64,000 bases of DNA from Paramagnetospirillum magneticum AMB-1 (GCF_000009985.1 NC_007626.1:3279943-3343942), one strand, 5' to 3'; counted from the stretch's first letter, positions 51,976-60,370 are shown. A program made the numbers and translations. The notes: a model not told the origin generated them from the letters alone.

Positions 51976-52644
51976 CTATTTGGACTTCAGCGCCTTGCGC
52001 TGCAACAGCGTCGCCAGCACCAGGCAAAGGGACGCCGCCATCAGCAGGCCGAAGCCGTAGTGAGGGTAGGAGTAGGTAGAGAACTGCGCCACCTTGCCGT
52101 CGCCGAACACCGTCGGCATGAACGGCTTGACCGAAAAGGCCGCCCAGGCGCGCAGATTATGCCCGAACCACCACAGCCAGGCGGAATAGTCGACGACGAA
52201 GGCCACCGGAATGACGATGCCCGAGAAGGGCAGAACCCACCAGAACGGCCCGGCATAGAACAGGAAGGCCACCAACATCACCGCCACCAGGGAGAACAGG
52301 TAAGGAGCGGCCTTGATCTCGTATTTGGCGCCGACCTCGATGGGCTCCATGCCGATGAAGTGGTTGATCACGTTCATCTCGTGGACGCAATCCAGGCCGC
52401 CTTCCTCGTCGCCCCAGGCGGCTTCCTTGCCGTCCTTGGGCTTTTCCTGGCTGGCGCAGCCGTTGAACACGCCGTTGACGTGGAAATGGATGCGGATACC
52501 GTCAGGGAAGGTCTCGGCCGGATAGTTGGGAGCCTTCAGCGCCACCCACCAGATGGGTGAGAAATACGCACCGCCGATGAAAATCATGGCGATCACGGTA
52601 AGGATTCGCACGAGCGCCGGCTTGCTCTTGCTGTTATTGGCCAT
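51976..52644 (-). CDS. nosB: NosB-like four-helix membrane protein of the clade II nos cluster
   Basis: 222 residues. Four hydrophobic helices at about 10-35, 113-135, 136-162 and 192-214. The ~75-residue loop after helix 1 is probably periplasmic and holds two cysteines (NGCASQEK and LDCVHEMN). Its position in the cluster, next to nosD and the cytochromes, and its four-helix topology match the NosB protein typical of clade II (atypical) nos clusters, whose role is unknown. The name rests on context plus topology. The gap to the upstream cytochrome gene is 99 bases. Confidence 0.7.
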   Translation of the reverse strand: MANNSKSKPALVRILTVIAMIFIGGAYFSPIWWVALKAPNYPAETFPDGIRIHFHVNGVFNGCASQEKPKDGKEAAWGDEEGGLDCVHEMNVINHFIGMEPIEVGAKYEIKAAPYLFSLVAVMLVAFLFYAGPFWWVLPFSGIVIPVAFVVDYSAWLWWFGHNLRAWAAFSVKPFMPTVFGDGKVAQFSTYSYPHYGFGLLMAASLCLVLATLLQRKALKSK

Positions 52645-52743
52645 GGACGTTACCCCGTTGGCTGGTCAGGTGGATCAGAGGGAGGAAGGGCGGCGGCCGG
52701 AAAGCCCGGACACCGCCCAGTATCCACCTTATATCAGAAAAAT

Positions 52744-53502
52744 CTACTGGAAGTCAGGATTTTTCCAGCCCTTGGGGGCAACCAAATTTGCCGGGGGCTT
52801 CAGGCGCGAGGTGTAGTCCAGAACCGCCTTGGTATCGCGATCGGTGAAGCTCTGAATCTGCTTCATCATGTCGGGATTGGCGTTGCGGCGCTTGCCTTCC
52901 TTGATCCACTGGTACTGGCGCAGCAGGTACTCGTAATGCTGCCCCTGGATGCGGGGATAGAACTTGTCGTTGTCGCCGGCGCCGTCGGCGCCGTGGCAGC
53001 GGGTGCAGTTCTCTTCGTACAGCTTCTTGCCGTGGGCCAGATCCTTGCCGTCGCCCACGCCGGGCTCGGGGTTCATCTTCAGCTTGACCGCCATATAGGC
53101 GGCCACGTCGGCGATGGCCTGCGGGCCACCGATCTGCGACGGCAGGGCGAAGGGGTACATGGTGGGGTTATCGCGGTTGAGCGCACGGATGTCGGCCAGT
53201 TGCTTGATCACCACCTTGGGGTGCTGACCCGCCAGCTGCGGGAAGGTGCCGTCGGTCAGGCCCCAGCCTTCCATCTGATGGCAGGCGGAGCACACTTCGT
53301 AGACTTCCTTGCCATTCGCCAGGTCGGGCTTGAGGTGCAGGGCCTCGTCTTCCTCGCCGCCGCCGGCATGCCACTGATAGCCTTCCTCGCCCAGGGACTT
53401 GCCCTTCTGGGGGGTCCCGCCGCCGGCGGCGATGGCGGCGCCACCGACCAGGAGGGCGGAAACAGCGGCCAGGGCGGCCAGGCTGTGCTTGAACTTCAAC
53501 AT
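52744..53502 (-). CDS. Dihaem cytochrome c of the nos cluster
   Basis: 252 residues with a signal peptide (LKFKHSLAALAAVSALLVGG) and two haem c sites, CSACHQ and CTRCHG, each in a cytochrome c553/c4-like domain. Met ligand candidates are in TMYPFALPSQIGG and NPDMMKQIQSF. It probably carries electrons to NosZ in the periplasm (NosC-type). The ATG at 53502 has GGAGATAGAG upstream and is preferred over 53523. It follows the other dihaem cytochrome by 57 bases. Confidence 0.85.
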   Translation of the reverse strand: MLKFKHSLAALAAVSALLVGGAAIAAGGGTPQKGKSLGEEGYQWHAGGGEEDEALHLKPDLANGKEVYEVCSACHQMEGWGLTDGTFPQLAGQHPKVVIKQLADIRALNRDNPTMYPFALPSQIGGPQAIADVAAYMAVKLKMNPEPGVGDGKDLAHGKKLYEENCTRCHGADGAGDNDKFYPRIQGQHYEYLLRQYQWIKEGKRRNANPDMMKQIQSFTDRDTKAVLDYTSRLKPPANLVAPKGWKNPDFQ

Positions 53503-53559
53503 CGCTCTATCTCCACGTTCCAACGAACTGGGCGTACATTAGCCGAACCGGGGTTCGCC

Positions 53560-54177
53560 TTACTTGACTGTGGACAAGTAATCGGCAATCTGGCCGATCT
53601 CGTCGTCATTGACCAGATGCATGACCGGCTGCATGGCGTTCGCCTTGCCGTTGGCCCGCACCCCGGCCTTGATGTCCTTGGTCTGGGCCAGAATATAGGC
53701 CTTGTCCTGACCGCCGATGGCGGGGTAGCCGGGCAGCGGCTTCTTGCCTTCCTTGCCGTGGCAGGCCACGCAGGTCTTGGTCATGAACAGGGTCTTGCCG
53801 GGATGGGGCGCGCCGGCGGCGGCCGCGGCGGCGGCGGGCGCCTCCTTCAGGCTGAACAGATACTCGGCGATGGCCTGCACGTCGGCATCGGCCAGGTCTT
53901 CCACGATGGGCTTCATGGTGTCGACGGTCTGGCCGTTCTTGCGGGCGCCGGACTTGATGTCCTTGATCTGATTGGTGATGTATTCGACGCTCTGCCCCGC
54001 CAGCTTGGGGAAGCCTTCCTGCAGCGGAGTCTTGGCATCCTCGCCATGGCAGGCGGCACAGCCCTTGTCGGCATAAAGCGCCTTGCCATCGGCGGCGAGA
54101 GCCGGGCCGAAGGAGACCGCGCCGAAGGCCGCGGCCAGGGCCATGACGGGAAGCTGCCGCTTGATGGTCTTGAACAT
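53560..54177 (-). CDS. Dihaem cytochrome c of the nos cluster (c4-like)
   Basis: 205 residues with a signal peptide (FKTIKRQLPVMALAAAFGAV) and two similar cytochrome c553-type domains with CAACHG and CVACHG. Met ligands are probably in TVDTMKPIVEDL and AMQPVMHLVND. The internal similarity points to duplication. A likely direct electron donor to NosZ. GGAGAGG precedes the ATG. The gap of 280 bases to nosZ contains a strong terminator, so this gene may also have its own promoter. Confidence 0.86.
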   Translation of the reverse strand: MFKTIKRQLPVMALAAAFGAVSFGPALAADGKALYADKGCAACHGEDAKTPLQEGFPKLAGQSVEYITNQIKDIKSGARKNGQTVDTMKPIVEDLADADVQAIAEYLFSLKEAPAAAAAAAGAPHPGKTLFMTKTCVACHGKEGKKPLPGYPAIGGQDKAYILAQTKDIKAGVRANGKANAMQPVMHLVNDDEIGQIADYLSTVK

Positions 54178-54457
54178 GTCTGATCCTCTCCAGGCTCGGG
54201 AAGACCGAGAGCAAGGTCAGGCCAGCCCTCGTGTCCGGATAATTTCGACGGAAACTACCCCTGGGGTGCGGGCACCCACATGACTTTGGTTAAGTCTTGG
54301 ATTTTTCCGGGGTCCAGGCTGATGCCGGTCGGGGAGCTGATGCCGGTCAGGCTGGGGAATTCAAAAAAAAACGGCGGAGCGGGCAAGCCCACCCCGCCGG
54401 GTCTTTGGAGCGAACCGGGGCGGGAGCGATCCCACCCCGATCCAACCGGGTCCGGTT
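54178..54457. other. Gap between nosZ and the cytochrome genes
   Basis: 280 bases with a minus-strand terminator at 54363-54399 and a short direct repeat, GCTGATGCCGGTC, near 54318 and 54339. Below the terminator, towards the cytochrome start, it could hold a promoter, but I found no convincing one. Confidence 0.4.
54363..54399 (-). terminator. Rho-independent terminator after nosZ
   Basis: Read on the minus strand, the stem CGGCGG...CCGCCG with inner GGGC/GCCC pairing (54372-54399) is followed by nine Ts (54363-54371). It lies about 60 bases after the nosZ stop and would separate most nosZ mRNA from the downstream genes. Confidence 0.88.
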
Positions 54458-56764
54458 TTACTTGGCCGGAGCGGCTTCCACCTTCTTGGCGCCGTTCTGC
54501 TCCAGGAAGGTCTTGGCACGCAGGCCGATATCGGCGGCCTTGACCTGGTACTGGAACCACTGCTCGGCCCACAGGAAGGCGCTGTTGTAGTCGCCCTTGG
54601 CGGCGAACTCTTCAGACTTCTTCTTGTTCTGCTCGGCATAGCCCAGCTGCTCGGTGGCGTCCTCGACCATGGCGACCACGGCCGGGAAGTCCTTGAAGTT
54701 CACGCTGGTGATGTAGCCCACGACGCTGTTGATGACGCCCTGGGTTTCCACGTTCGCCTTCACGCGGGCATCGTAGTCCTTCTGGCCGTAGATCTGGCCT
54801 TCCTTGCCCTTGGCACCCGTGGCCTTGTAGTTGGCGGGCTGAACCAGCAGGTAGCCTTCCATCTCAAGGTGCAGCGCCGAGCAGAACTCGGTGCAGTAGT
54901 ACGGGTACACGCCGGCCTTGTTGGCTTTGACGGTCAGCGAGGCGGTCTTGCCCGGCTCGATGGACAGGTTGCCGTTGTGCTTGGAGATGGCGAAACCATG
55001 GGTCTCGTCCTGGGCACGCTCGAGGTTGGTCAGGTGGACGGTGATTTCGTCACCCTCGTTCGCCTCGATGATTTCCGGCGTGATGTGCGAGCGGATCACG
55101 GTGCCGAACACTTCGACCTTGCCCGGCTTCTTCTCGATGCGCTCCTGGCCGGGGCGAACCGCGAAGGGCGACTTCTTCTCGGTGCGAGAATCGGTGCCGA
55201 AGGGATAGCGGACGTTGGTCTTCAGCTTCTCCACCGCGATGGAGACGGCGTAGTGGGGCTCGCCCAGAGGCAGCGGCATATCGTACAGCAGCTGCATCTT
55301 GTCGCCGGAGATGTCGATCAGCTGGTGGTTCTGCGGGTGCAGCGGGCCCACCGGAGCGAAGCGATCGATGGCCAGCTTGTTCAGGGCGATCAGGTACTTG
55401 CCCTTAGGCTTGGCGGTGTCGCCTTCCATGGCCATCAGATGGCCGATGTTGTAGTGCACCGACAGCTTGTCGATGACCTTGCCTTCACAATAGTCCCACT
55501 TGGCGACCATGGAATCCACGTACAGCGAGGTATACGCGATACAGGGCTTCGAGTCGTACTGGGTGTGCAGCGGGCCGAGGCCCAGGGCCACCTGCTGGTG
55601 GGCGACGGTTTCCAGGGCGATGATCGGAATGCCGTACTCGTCCTTGCCCGCGAAGTTCTTGGCGGCGACGGCCGCTTCGATCTTGGCGATGTCATAGACG
55701 GTGGTGTGGCTGTCCAGCTTGCCCGAAACGGTCACATACTTGCCGTCCGGAGTGACGTCGGCGCCGTGGGGGCTCTTGGGCTCGGGAACGAGCACCAGGA
55801 TGCCTTCCTTGACGGCGGTGTCGATGGACAGCACGTTGTGGCCGTTGATCTTCTTGGCCTTGCCGGCCTTGACCAGCTCGGCGGCCTTCTTCCAGTTGAT
55901 CACGTGCAGATAGTCGTGATCCTTGGCCGAGCAGCCCGCTTCGAAGGGCGGGCGGCCGCGCTCGATGCCGCCGACATAACGCTCGGTGCAGAAGGAGTTG
56001 ATGAACGACCAGCCGTCCGACGGACCCTTGCCGAAGTCGGACAGATCCTGGCTGTAGGGCGGCAGCTCGACCGAGAACGAGTTCTCGGGCTCGATGCGGC
56101 CCTCGGCGCGGTTGAACTTCCAATAGGTCACGGCGCCGCGATACTTCTCGTTGAACTGCTCCAGCGGAGCGAATTCACCACCCAGGGGGGCGGGGTACTG
56201 GGCCGGCTCCATCAGGTAGTCGGTGTTCGGGCTGACGAAGGCGCCGCCATGCTCGGACTGCAGAATCGGATTCTGGACGATCTGCTTGGTCTCGAAGTCG
56301 CGCAGGTCGACCACGGCGATGCGGGGCGTGTTCTTGTCGTTGATGAACAGCCACTGACCGTCGGACTCGCCGTTGGTCTCGGACAGCGCCGGGTGGTGGG
56401 TGTCGCCCCACAGAACCTGGCGGCCCTGAACTTCGGAGCCCTGCTTCAGCACGGCCTTGGACTCGTCGTCATAGCCGTAGCCCTGCCAGGGCTCGGGAGT
56501 GAAGACGCCGATATACTTGAGGATGCGCATGGAGGGCACGCCGTACACGATCACCTGACCGCTCTGGCCGCCCGAGCTGAACACCATGAATTCGTCGAGC
56601 TTGCCGGTCGGATTGTAGGTCTTCGCCGCGGCAAGCATGTCATTTTCGGTCAGACCGCGACGCTTCATGACGTCCTGCAGCGATTCCGCCGAAGCGGTAC
56701 CGGCCACCAGGGCGCCAAAGCTGACGGTCGCGAGCAGAGTCGCCAATTTGAGGCTTCTCGTCAT
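54458..56764 (-). CDS. nosZ: Nitrous oxide reductase NosZ, clade II (Sec-exported)
   Basis: 768 residues. The signal peptide MTRSLKLATLLATVSFGALV lacks a twin-arginine motif, typical of clade II. A seven-bladed propeller domain carries CuZ histidines (DTHHPALSE, SEHGGAF, HDYLHVI, SPHGADV, LGPLHTQY, GPLHPQNHQ, near family positions). The C-terminal cupredoxin domain has the CuA site YCTEFCSALHLEMEGY with C624 and C628. It reduces N2O to N2 in the periplasm. About 125 further residues follow the CuA motif (from about 644), charged and helical, without a haem motif; this is longer than standard NosZ. The ATG at 56764 is preferred over 56794 because it begins the signal peptide after GGGGAAG. Confidence 0.95.
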   Translation of the reverse strand: MTRSLKLATLLATVSFGALVAGTASAESLQDVMKRRGLTENDMLAAAKTYNPTGKLDEFMVFSSGGQSGQVIVYGVPSMRILKYIGVFTPEPWQGYGYDDESKAVLKQGSEVQGRQVLWGDTHHPALSETNGESDGQWLFINDKNTPRIAVVDLRDFETKQIVQNPILQSEHGGAFVSPNTDYLMEPAQYPAPLGGEFAPLEQFNEKYRGAVTYWKFNRAEGRIEPENSFSVELPPYSQDLSDFGKGPSDGWSFINSFCTERYVGGIERGRPPFEAGCSAKDHDYLHVINWKKAAELVKAGKAKKINGHNVLSIDTAVKEGILVLVPEPKSPHGADVTPDGKYVTVSGKLDSHTTVYDIAKIEAAVAAKNFAGKDEYGIPIIALETVAHQQVALGLGPLHTQYDSKPCIAYTSLYVDSMVAKWDYCEGKVIDKLSVHYNIGHLMAMEGDTAKPKGKYLIALNKLAIDRFAPVGPLHPQNHQLIDISGDKMQLLYDMPLPLGEPHYAVSIAVEKLKTNVRYPFGTDSRTEKKSPFAVRPGQERIEKKPGKVEVFGTVIRSHITPEIIEANEGDEITVHLTNLERAQDETHGFAISKHNGNLSIEPGKTASLTVKANKAGVYPYYCTEFCSALHLEMEGYLLVQPANYKATGAKGKEGQIYGQKDYDARVKANVETQGVINSVVGYITSVNFKDFPAVVAMVEDATEQLGYAEQNKKKSEEFAAKGDYNSAFLWAEQWFQYQVKAADIGLRAKTFLEQNGAKKVEAAPAK

Positions 56765-56850
56765 CTTCCCCACCTTTTGAATTGTTGAAACCAAAATGAG
56801 CTTTACCCAACCTTCGCCGAAGACGATGGGACCGGGGCGACTCGAAAGCC

Positions 56851-56864
56851 TTAACTTTCGTCAA
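56851..56864. promoter_or_regulatory. FNR/CRP-family box between nosZ and SCO genes
   Basis: TTAAC-TTTC-GTCAA matches the FNR/FixK-type dyad TTGAC-N4-GTCAA with one changed base in the left half. It lies 87 bases before the nosZ start and 117 before the SCO gene, in a divergent promoter region, as expected for anaerobic induction of nos. Confidence 0.6.
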
Positions 56865-56980
56865 GAAAGACCCTTTAAATTCCACGCGCCGAGGGCATGC
56901 CGGCCGGGCTATGATCGCGCTTCCAAAATGGCGCGATAAGCGGCATCCAGGTGCGGACTTTGGATAAGGAATGGACGGCC

Positions 56981-57559
56981 ATGCGGCGGCTCTTGCTGAT
57001 ACTTCTCATCTGTCTGACGACGGCTCCGGCCGCCCTGGCCCAGCCAGTCGAGGACCGCCCGATTTCCGGGCGTTTCCTCCTCACCGACATGAACGGGCGG
57101 GCGGTCAGCGACGAGAGCTACCGGGGCAAGATCCGGGTGGTCACCTTCGGCTACACCTTCTGTCCCGACATCTGCCCGACCATCCTCAACACCTTGTCGG
57201 TGGCGCTGGAGCAGCTGGGGGCCGACCGGGCCAAGGTGGCGACCCTGTTCATCTCGGTGGACCCCGAGCGCGACACGCCGGCCCATCTCAAGGAATACCT
57301 CAACGCCTTCCCCGAGATCACCGGCCTGTCGGGAACGCCCGAGCAGGTGGCCGCCGCCGCCCGCAACTTCAAGGTCCGCTACGAGCGCCAGCAGCCCGAC
57401 GGCAGCGACCCCTCGGTCTATGCCGTGGATCACAGCGCCTCCATCTACATCATGGATCGCGAGGGCAATTTCCTCGCCCGCATGCCGCATCTGTCGGCGC
57501 CGGATCGGGTGGCCGAGCGGGTGCGGTCCTACCTGGCCCCCTCCAGGGTGGAGCGCTGA
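56981..57559 (+). CDS. SCO1/SenC-family copper chaperone-thioredoxin
   Basis: 192 residues with a signal peptide (MRRLLLILLICLTTAPAALA). The thioredoxin-like SCO fold carries the Cu-binding CPDICP motif in FGYTFCPDICPT and the conserved His in VYAVDHSASIYI. It delivers copper to, or reduces, CuA sites; beside nosZ it may serve the CuA centre of NosZ as well as cytochrome oxidase (inference). The ATG at 56981 fits the signal peptide; a GTG at 56951 is the frame start. It is 3 bases from the next gene. Confidence 0.88.
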   Translation: MRRLLLILLICLTTAPAALAQPVEDRPISGRFLLTDMNGRAVSDESYRGKIRVVTFGYTFCPDICPTILNTLSVALEQLGADRAKVATLFISVDPERDTPAHLKEYLNAFPEITGLSGTPEQVAAAARNFKVRYERQQPDGSDPSVYAVDHSASIYIMDREGNFLARMPHLSAPDRVAERVRSYLAPSRVER

Positions 57560-57561
57560 CC

Positions 57562-58149
57562 ATGAAGCGCCGCGCCTTCATCCTGTCGGCCGCCGCGCTG
57601 GCCGCCATGCGCACCCTGCCCGCCCGGGCCGCCTCCAAGAGCCTGCGCGGCCTGGTCATTCACGACCGGCCCCAGCCCGTTCCGGCCATAGAAATCCGCG
57701 ACGCCGAGTCCCGGCCCGCCGGGCTCGACACCCTCAAGGGCAAGCCGATCCTGCTGAATCTGTGGGCCAGCTGGTGCATGCCCTGCGTGGCCGAACTGCC
57801 GGCGCTGGACCGGCTGAAGCCCGCCCTCGGCGCCAAGGGCGTCGCCCTGGTGGCGCTGTCGCTGGATCGCGGCGGCAAGGTGGCGGTGACCAACACCTTC
57901 GCCCGCCTCGGCATCAAGAACCTGGACATCCGCACGGACGAGAACCGTGTGGCGGCGGAAAAGCTCGACGCCCCCGCCCTGCCGGTCACCCTGTTGATCG
58001 ACGCCGAGGGGCGCGAGGTCGCCCGCTTCATCGGCGCCGCCGAATGGGACGGCCCCCAGGCCGCCCGGCTGATGGACGCCCTGGCGGCGGGAAGCCGCCT
58101 CACCCCCGACATGGCGCCGCCCCCGGTCAGGCTGGGAACGGCGCCGTAA
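57562..58149 (+). CDS. TlpA/ResA-like periplasmic thioredoxin
   Basis: 195 residues. The N-terminus MKRRAFILSAAALAAMRTLP is a signal peptide. A thioredoxin fold of TlpA type follows with active site WASWCMPCVAELP and cis-Pro segment DAPALPVTLLIDAEG. It probably reduces disulfides in apo-cytochromes or copper proteins. Directly after the SCO gene (stop, two bases, ATG), forming a pair for copper-site maturation near nosZ. Confidence 0.87.
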   Translation: MKRRAFILSAAALAAMRTLPARAASKSLRGLVIHDRPQPVPAIEIRDAESRPAGLDTLKGKPILLNLWASWCMPCVAELPALDRLKPALGAKGVALVALSLDRGGKVAVTNTFARLGIKNLDIRTDENRVAAEKLDAPALPVTLLIDAEGREVARFIGAAEWDGPQAARLMDALAAGSRLTPDMAPPPVRLGTAP

Positions 58150-58182
58150 GGCTGGCCCGGCGGGCTGCCGCCCCGCTTGGCC

Positions 58183-58710
58183 CTATTTGTGGCCGTGGTG
58201 CATCATACCGCCCGGCATGCCGCCACCCGGGGCCATTCCGCCGGGAGCCATTCCACCCGGGGCCATGGCGCCGGGGGTCATGGCCCCGGGGGCCAGGACC
58301 GGCACCTGCACGGCAACCTTGCCCGCCTTCTCGAAGACCAGGGTGACCGGCACGGTGCGGCCTTCCTTCACGGCGGCGTTGAGGCCGATGAACATCACGT
58401 GATCGCCGCCCGGCTTCAGCTCGACGGTGCCATGCTCGGCCACGGCCAGGGATTCCACCTTGCGCATGCGGTAGATGTCCCCGTCCTTGACGTGAGTGTG
58501 CAACTCGACCGCCTTGGAAATATCGGATTCCGCCGCCACCAGACGGTCGGCGCCGCCGTGATTGTTGATGGTCATGAAGGCGACCCCGGTCCCGCCGGCC
58601 ATGGGCGCGGCGCGCATGAACGGGTTGACCACCTCGATATCGGCGGCGGCGGCCTCGCCGGCGGCGGCGAGACCCAGCAGCAGGGCGGCGGCAATGGCAG
58701 TGAACTTCAT
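58183..58710 (-). CDS. PCu(A)C-family periplasmic copper chaperone with Met/Gly/Pro-rich tail
   Basis: 175 residues with a signal peptide (LMKFTAIAAALLLGLAAAGEAAA region). The PCu(A)C domain (about 25-140) has the Cu(I) ligands spread over FMRAAPMAGGTGVAFMTINN, ELHTHVKDGDIYRMRKVE. The last ~35 residues are repeats of PGAM/PGGMA ending MMHHGHK, an added copper-binding-like tail. It transfers Cu(I) to CuA-type sites with SCO proteins. The ATG at 58710 begins the signal peptide. It lies 97 bases downstream of the DUF2946 gene on the same strand. Confidence 0.88.
   Translation of the reverse strand: MKFTAIAAALLLGLAAAGEAAAADIEVVNPFMRAAPMAGGTGVAFMTINNHGGADRLVAAESDISKAVELHTHVKDGDIYRMRKVESLAVAEHGTVELKPGGDHVMFIGLNAAVKEGRTVPVTLVFEKAGKVAVQVPVLAPGAMTPGAMAPGGMAPGGMAPGGGMPGGMMHHGHK
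58206..58293 (-). repeat. Tandem 12-15-base repeats encoding the PGGMA tail
   Basis: Imperfect tandem units of CCCGGN-GCN-ATG type encode PGAMTPGAMAPGGMAPGGMA and continue to GGGMPGGMM at the 3' end of the copper chaperone gene. Unit number could vary between strains. Confidence 0.7.
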
Positions 58711-58807
58711 GAGCGAAAACTCCGGACGACACACGAACGACCCCACCCCACTGGTTGGGGGAGGCTGGCTGAAGACACAATATCGGGATAACGCGGGAAA
58801 GGCGACG

Positions 58808-59245
58808 TCAGGCCGCCTGGATCGGAGGCCCGCGGGCGAAATGGTGGTGGGATGCCTGCCCGTCCACGTGTGACGAAGCGGTCGCGGCGATGCGAAGCCC
58901 TGCCGTACCTGCGGTGGGTACTTTGAAGGTTGGGGACGGCAATGCCCCTTTCGCCTGCGACGCGGCCTGACACACCAGGCAGCATCCGTGACTGTCCGAC
59001 TGCCCCTCGTCGCCCATGGGGGATGGAACCGCCGTACGCTCGGCTCCGCCCAGGTTTGACGCGTGGCAGATTCCGGTCCGCGCCGCCAGCGTCACCAGGA
59101 GGGTTCCCCCCCTGAACGCCAGATCGAGACCGGGAAGCAGACCCTGGAAGAGGAATCCCGCCGCCACCAGCGCCACGGCCACCAGCCGCGCCACAAGGCG
59201 ACGGTCGACGGCGGAGCTGGACTGAACGGCGCGGGCAGAGCGCAA
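58808..59245 (-). CDS. DUF2946-family protein, probably copper-related
   Basis: 145 residues from the TTG at 59245, which has a perfect AGGAGG six bases upstream; an in-frame ATG at 59299 lies inside the FNR-type box and is unlikely. There is one N-terminal membrane helix (RLVARLVAVALVAAGFLFQG), then a region with C-H (GICHASN), HGCCLVCQ, and a His-rich end (DGQASHHHFARGP). The pattern fits DUF2946, often found next to copper homeostasis genes. It heads a likely operon with the PCu(A)C chaperone. Confidence 0.72.
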   Translation of the reverse strand: MRSARAVQSSSAVDRRLVARLVAVALVAAGFLFQGLLPGLDLAFRGGTLLVTLAARTGICHASNLGGAERTAVPSPMGDEGQSDSHGCCLVCQAASQAKGALPSPTFKVPTAGTAGLRIAATASSHVDGQASHHHFARGPPIQAA

Positions 59246-59298
59246 GGCGATCCTCCTAGGGCGTTGCACTAGGAATGCACGCCGGCGAAAGCCCGACA

Positions 59299-59312
59299 TT
59301 GACCCAGGTCAA
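59299..59312. promoter_or_regulatory. Perfect FNR-type palindrome upstream of the copper genes
   Basis: TTGACCCAGGTCAA is an exact TTGAC-N4-GTCAA dyad. It is 53 bases upstream of the TTG start of the DUF2946 gene and about 14 bases from the end of the convergently placed upstream hemerythrin gene. Spacing suits an activator site near -41 if transcription starts close to 59264. Confidence 0.65.
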
Positions 59313-59324
59313 GTCCAGAAAATA

Positions 59325-59768
59325 TCAGAGCCGGGCACCCGCCGCCGCACGGCGGCCGTTGACCGCCAGGCCGTGGGCGGCGTGGGCGGCATGGGCGCGG
59401 GCATAGGGGGCCAGCTTGGCATCCTCGCCCAGGATATGGACCATGACCCACTTGTCCATCAGGCTGCGGACCGCCAGCACGAAATCATCGTGGGGGCTGC
59501 CGCCCATCAGCGGTGACAGCAACACCCGCCGCAGGCCGGACGCCATTTCGGCATGCAGCGCCATGTGCCGGACCCGGTCGGGATAGCCGCACTGGAGCAT
59601 GAACATTTCCTCGCGGGCGAAATGCTCGCCAGCCTCGGCCATCAGCACCGCCGCCGCCGCCTTGGCGGCCTCCAGTGTCCGGCTGCCTTCCAGTTCACGC
59701 CAGGCCGCGATCATGCGATCATGGTCGTCGTCGAGGGGCTTGTGCCCGATAGTGTAGCTGGTGGCCAT
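59325..59768 (-). CDS. Bacteriohemerythrin
   Basis: 147 residues of a single hemerythrin four-helix bundle. All seven di-iron ligands are in place: His16 (DDDHDRM), His49 and Glu53 (EHFAREEMFM), His68 and His72 (RHMALHAEM), His111 and Asp116 (VHILGED). It would bind O2 (or NO), as an oxygen sensor, store or scavenger; such proteins are numerous in magnetospirilla. The C-terminal tail (about 30 residues) is Ala/His-rich. The ATG at 59768 begins MATSYTIGHKPLDDDHDRM. Confidence 0.92.
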   Translation of the reverse strand: MATSYTIGHKPLDDDHDRMIAAWRELEGSRTLEAAKAAAAVLMAEAGEHFAREEMFMLQCGYPDRVRHMALHAEMASGLRRVLLSPLMGGSPHDDFVLAVRSLMDKWVMVHILGEDAKLAPYARAHAAHAAHGLAVNGRRAAAGARL

Positions 59769-59901
59769 GTCACCCCCACAAGGACAGGACAGTACACATC
59801 AATACTCCCTCATGAGGACTGAACGAACAAACGCCAGTCTGTAACGCTTTCCTGTGATTTTATGACACCTTCAAGTCAAACATATCCAAAGGTAATAGCA
59901 A

Positions 59902-60282
59902 ATGCTTCCCTACTCCTTCTTCTCCGCCATGCTCCGCTTCGTCGCCGCCAAAACGGAGGCCGCCGCGACGGATGCACGGACGGCGGAGATGGCCGCGGTA
60001 TTGCGGCGCATTGCCGACACGGTGGACCAGGGGCCGGAATTCGAGGTGCCCGGAGACGGCCTGGAATTGAATGCCCGGGCGCTGGCCGGCTTCGCCGCCT
60101 TCCTGCAGCGGAGCATCCTCCCCGAGGCGGTGGCCCACGGCAATCAGGCGGGGGAGAACCAAATCCGCTGGTCGGTGGATGCCGCCATGGACGCGGTCAA
60201 CACCTTGCTGTCGCGCGCGGCGCTGCAGGAGGGGCAGGAGAGGCAGGCGGTACGCATCACCCTCCCCGCTCCGCCGCCATGA
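59902..60282 (+). CDS. Hypothetical helical protein (126 residues)
   Basis: Starts MLPYSFFSAMLRFVAAKTEA. Mostly helical; the segment FLQRSILPEAVAHGNQAGEN and a second amphipathic helix are the main features. No signal peptide, no known motif. A weak ribosome binding site (AAAGGT) lies upstream. It precedes the EAL-protein gene by 88 bases in the same direction and may be cotranscribed. Family not recognised. Confidence 0.6.
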   Translation: MLPYSFFSAMLRFVAAKTEAAATDARTAEMAAVLRRIADTVDQGPEFEVPGDGLELNARALAGFAAFLQRSILPEAVAHGNQAGENQIRWSVDAAMDAVNTLLSRAALQEGQERQAVRITLPAPPP

Positions 60283-60370
60283 CGGCGGCCACCCGGTCCT
60301 TGCCCGGGACCACCCGGGCATGGTTCACTAACCCTGGGTTTATGAAACGGTTCGGGGAGTGGGCACAGGC

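Noticed and set aside
54310..54357. Direct repeat GCTGATGCCGGTC as a regulatory element
   Set aside because: Only two short copies between nosZ terminator and cytochrome gene; too little to support a function.
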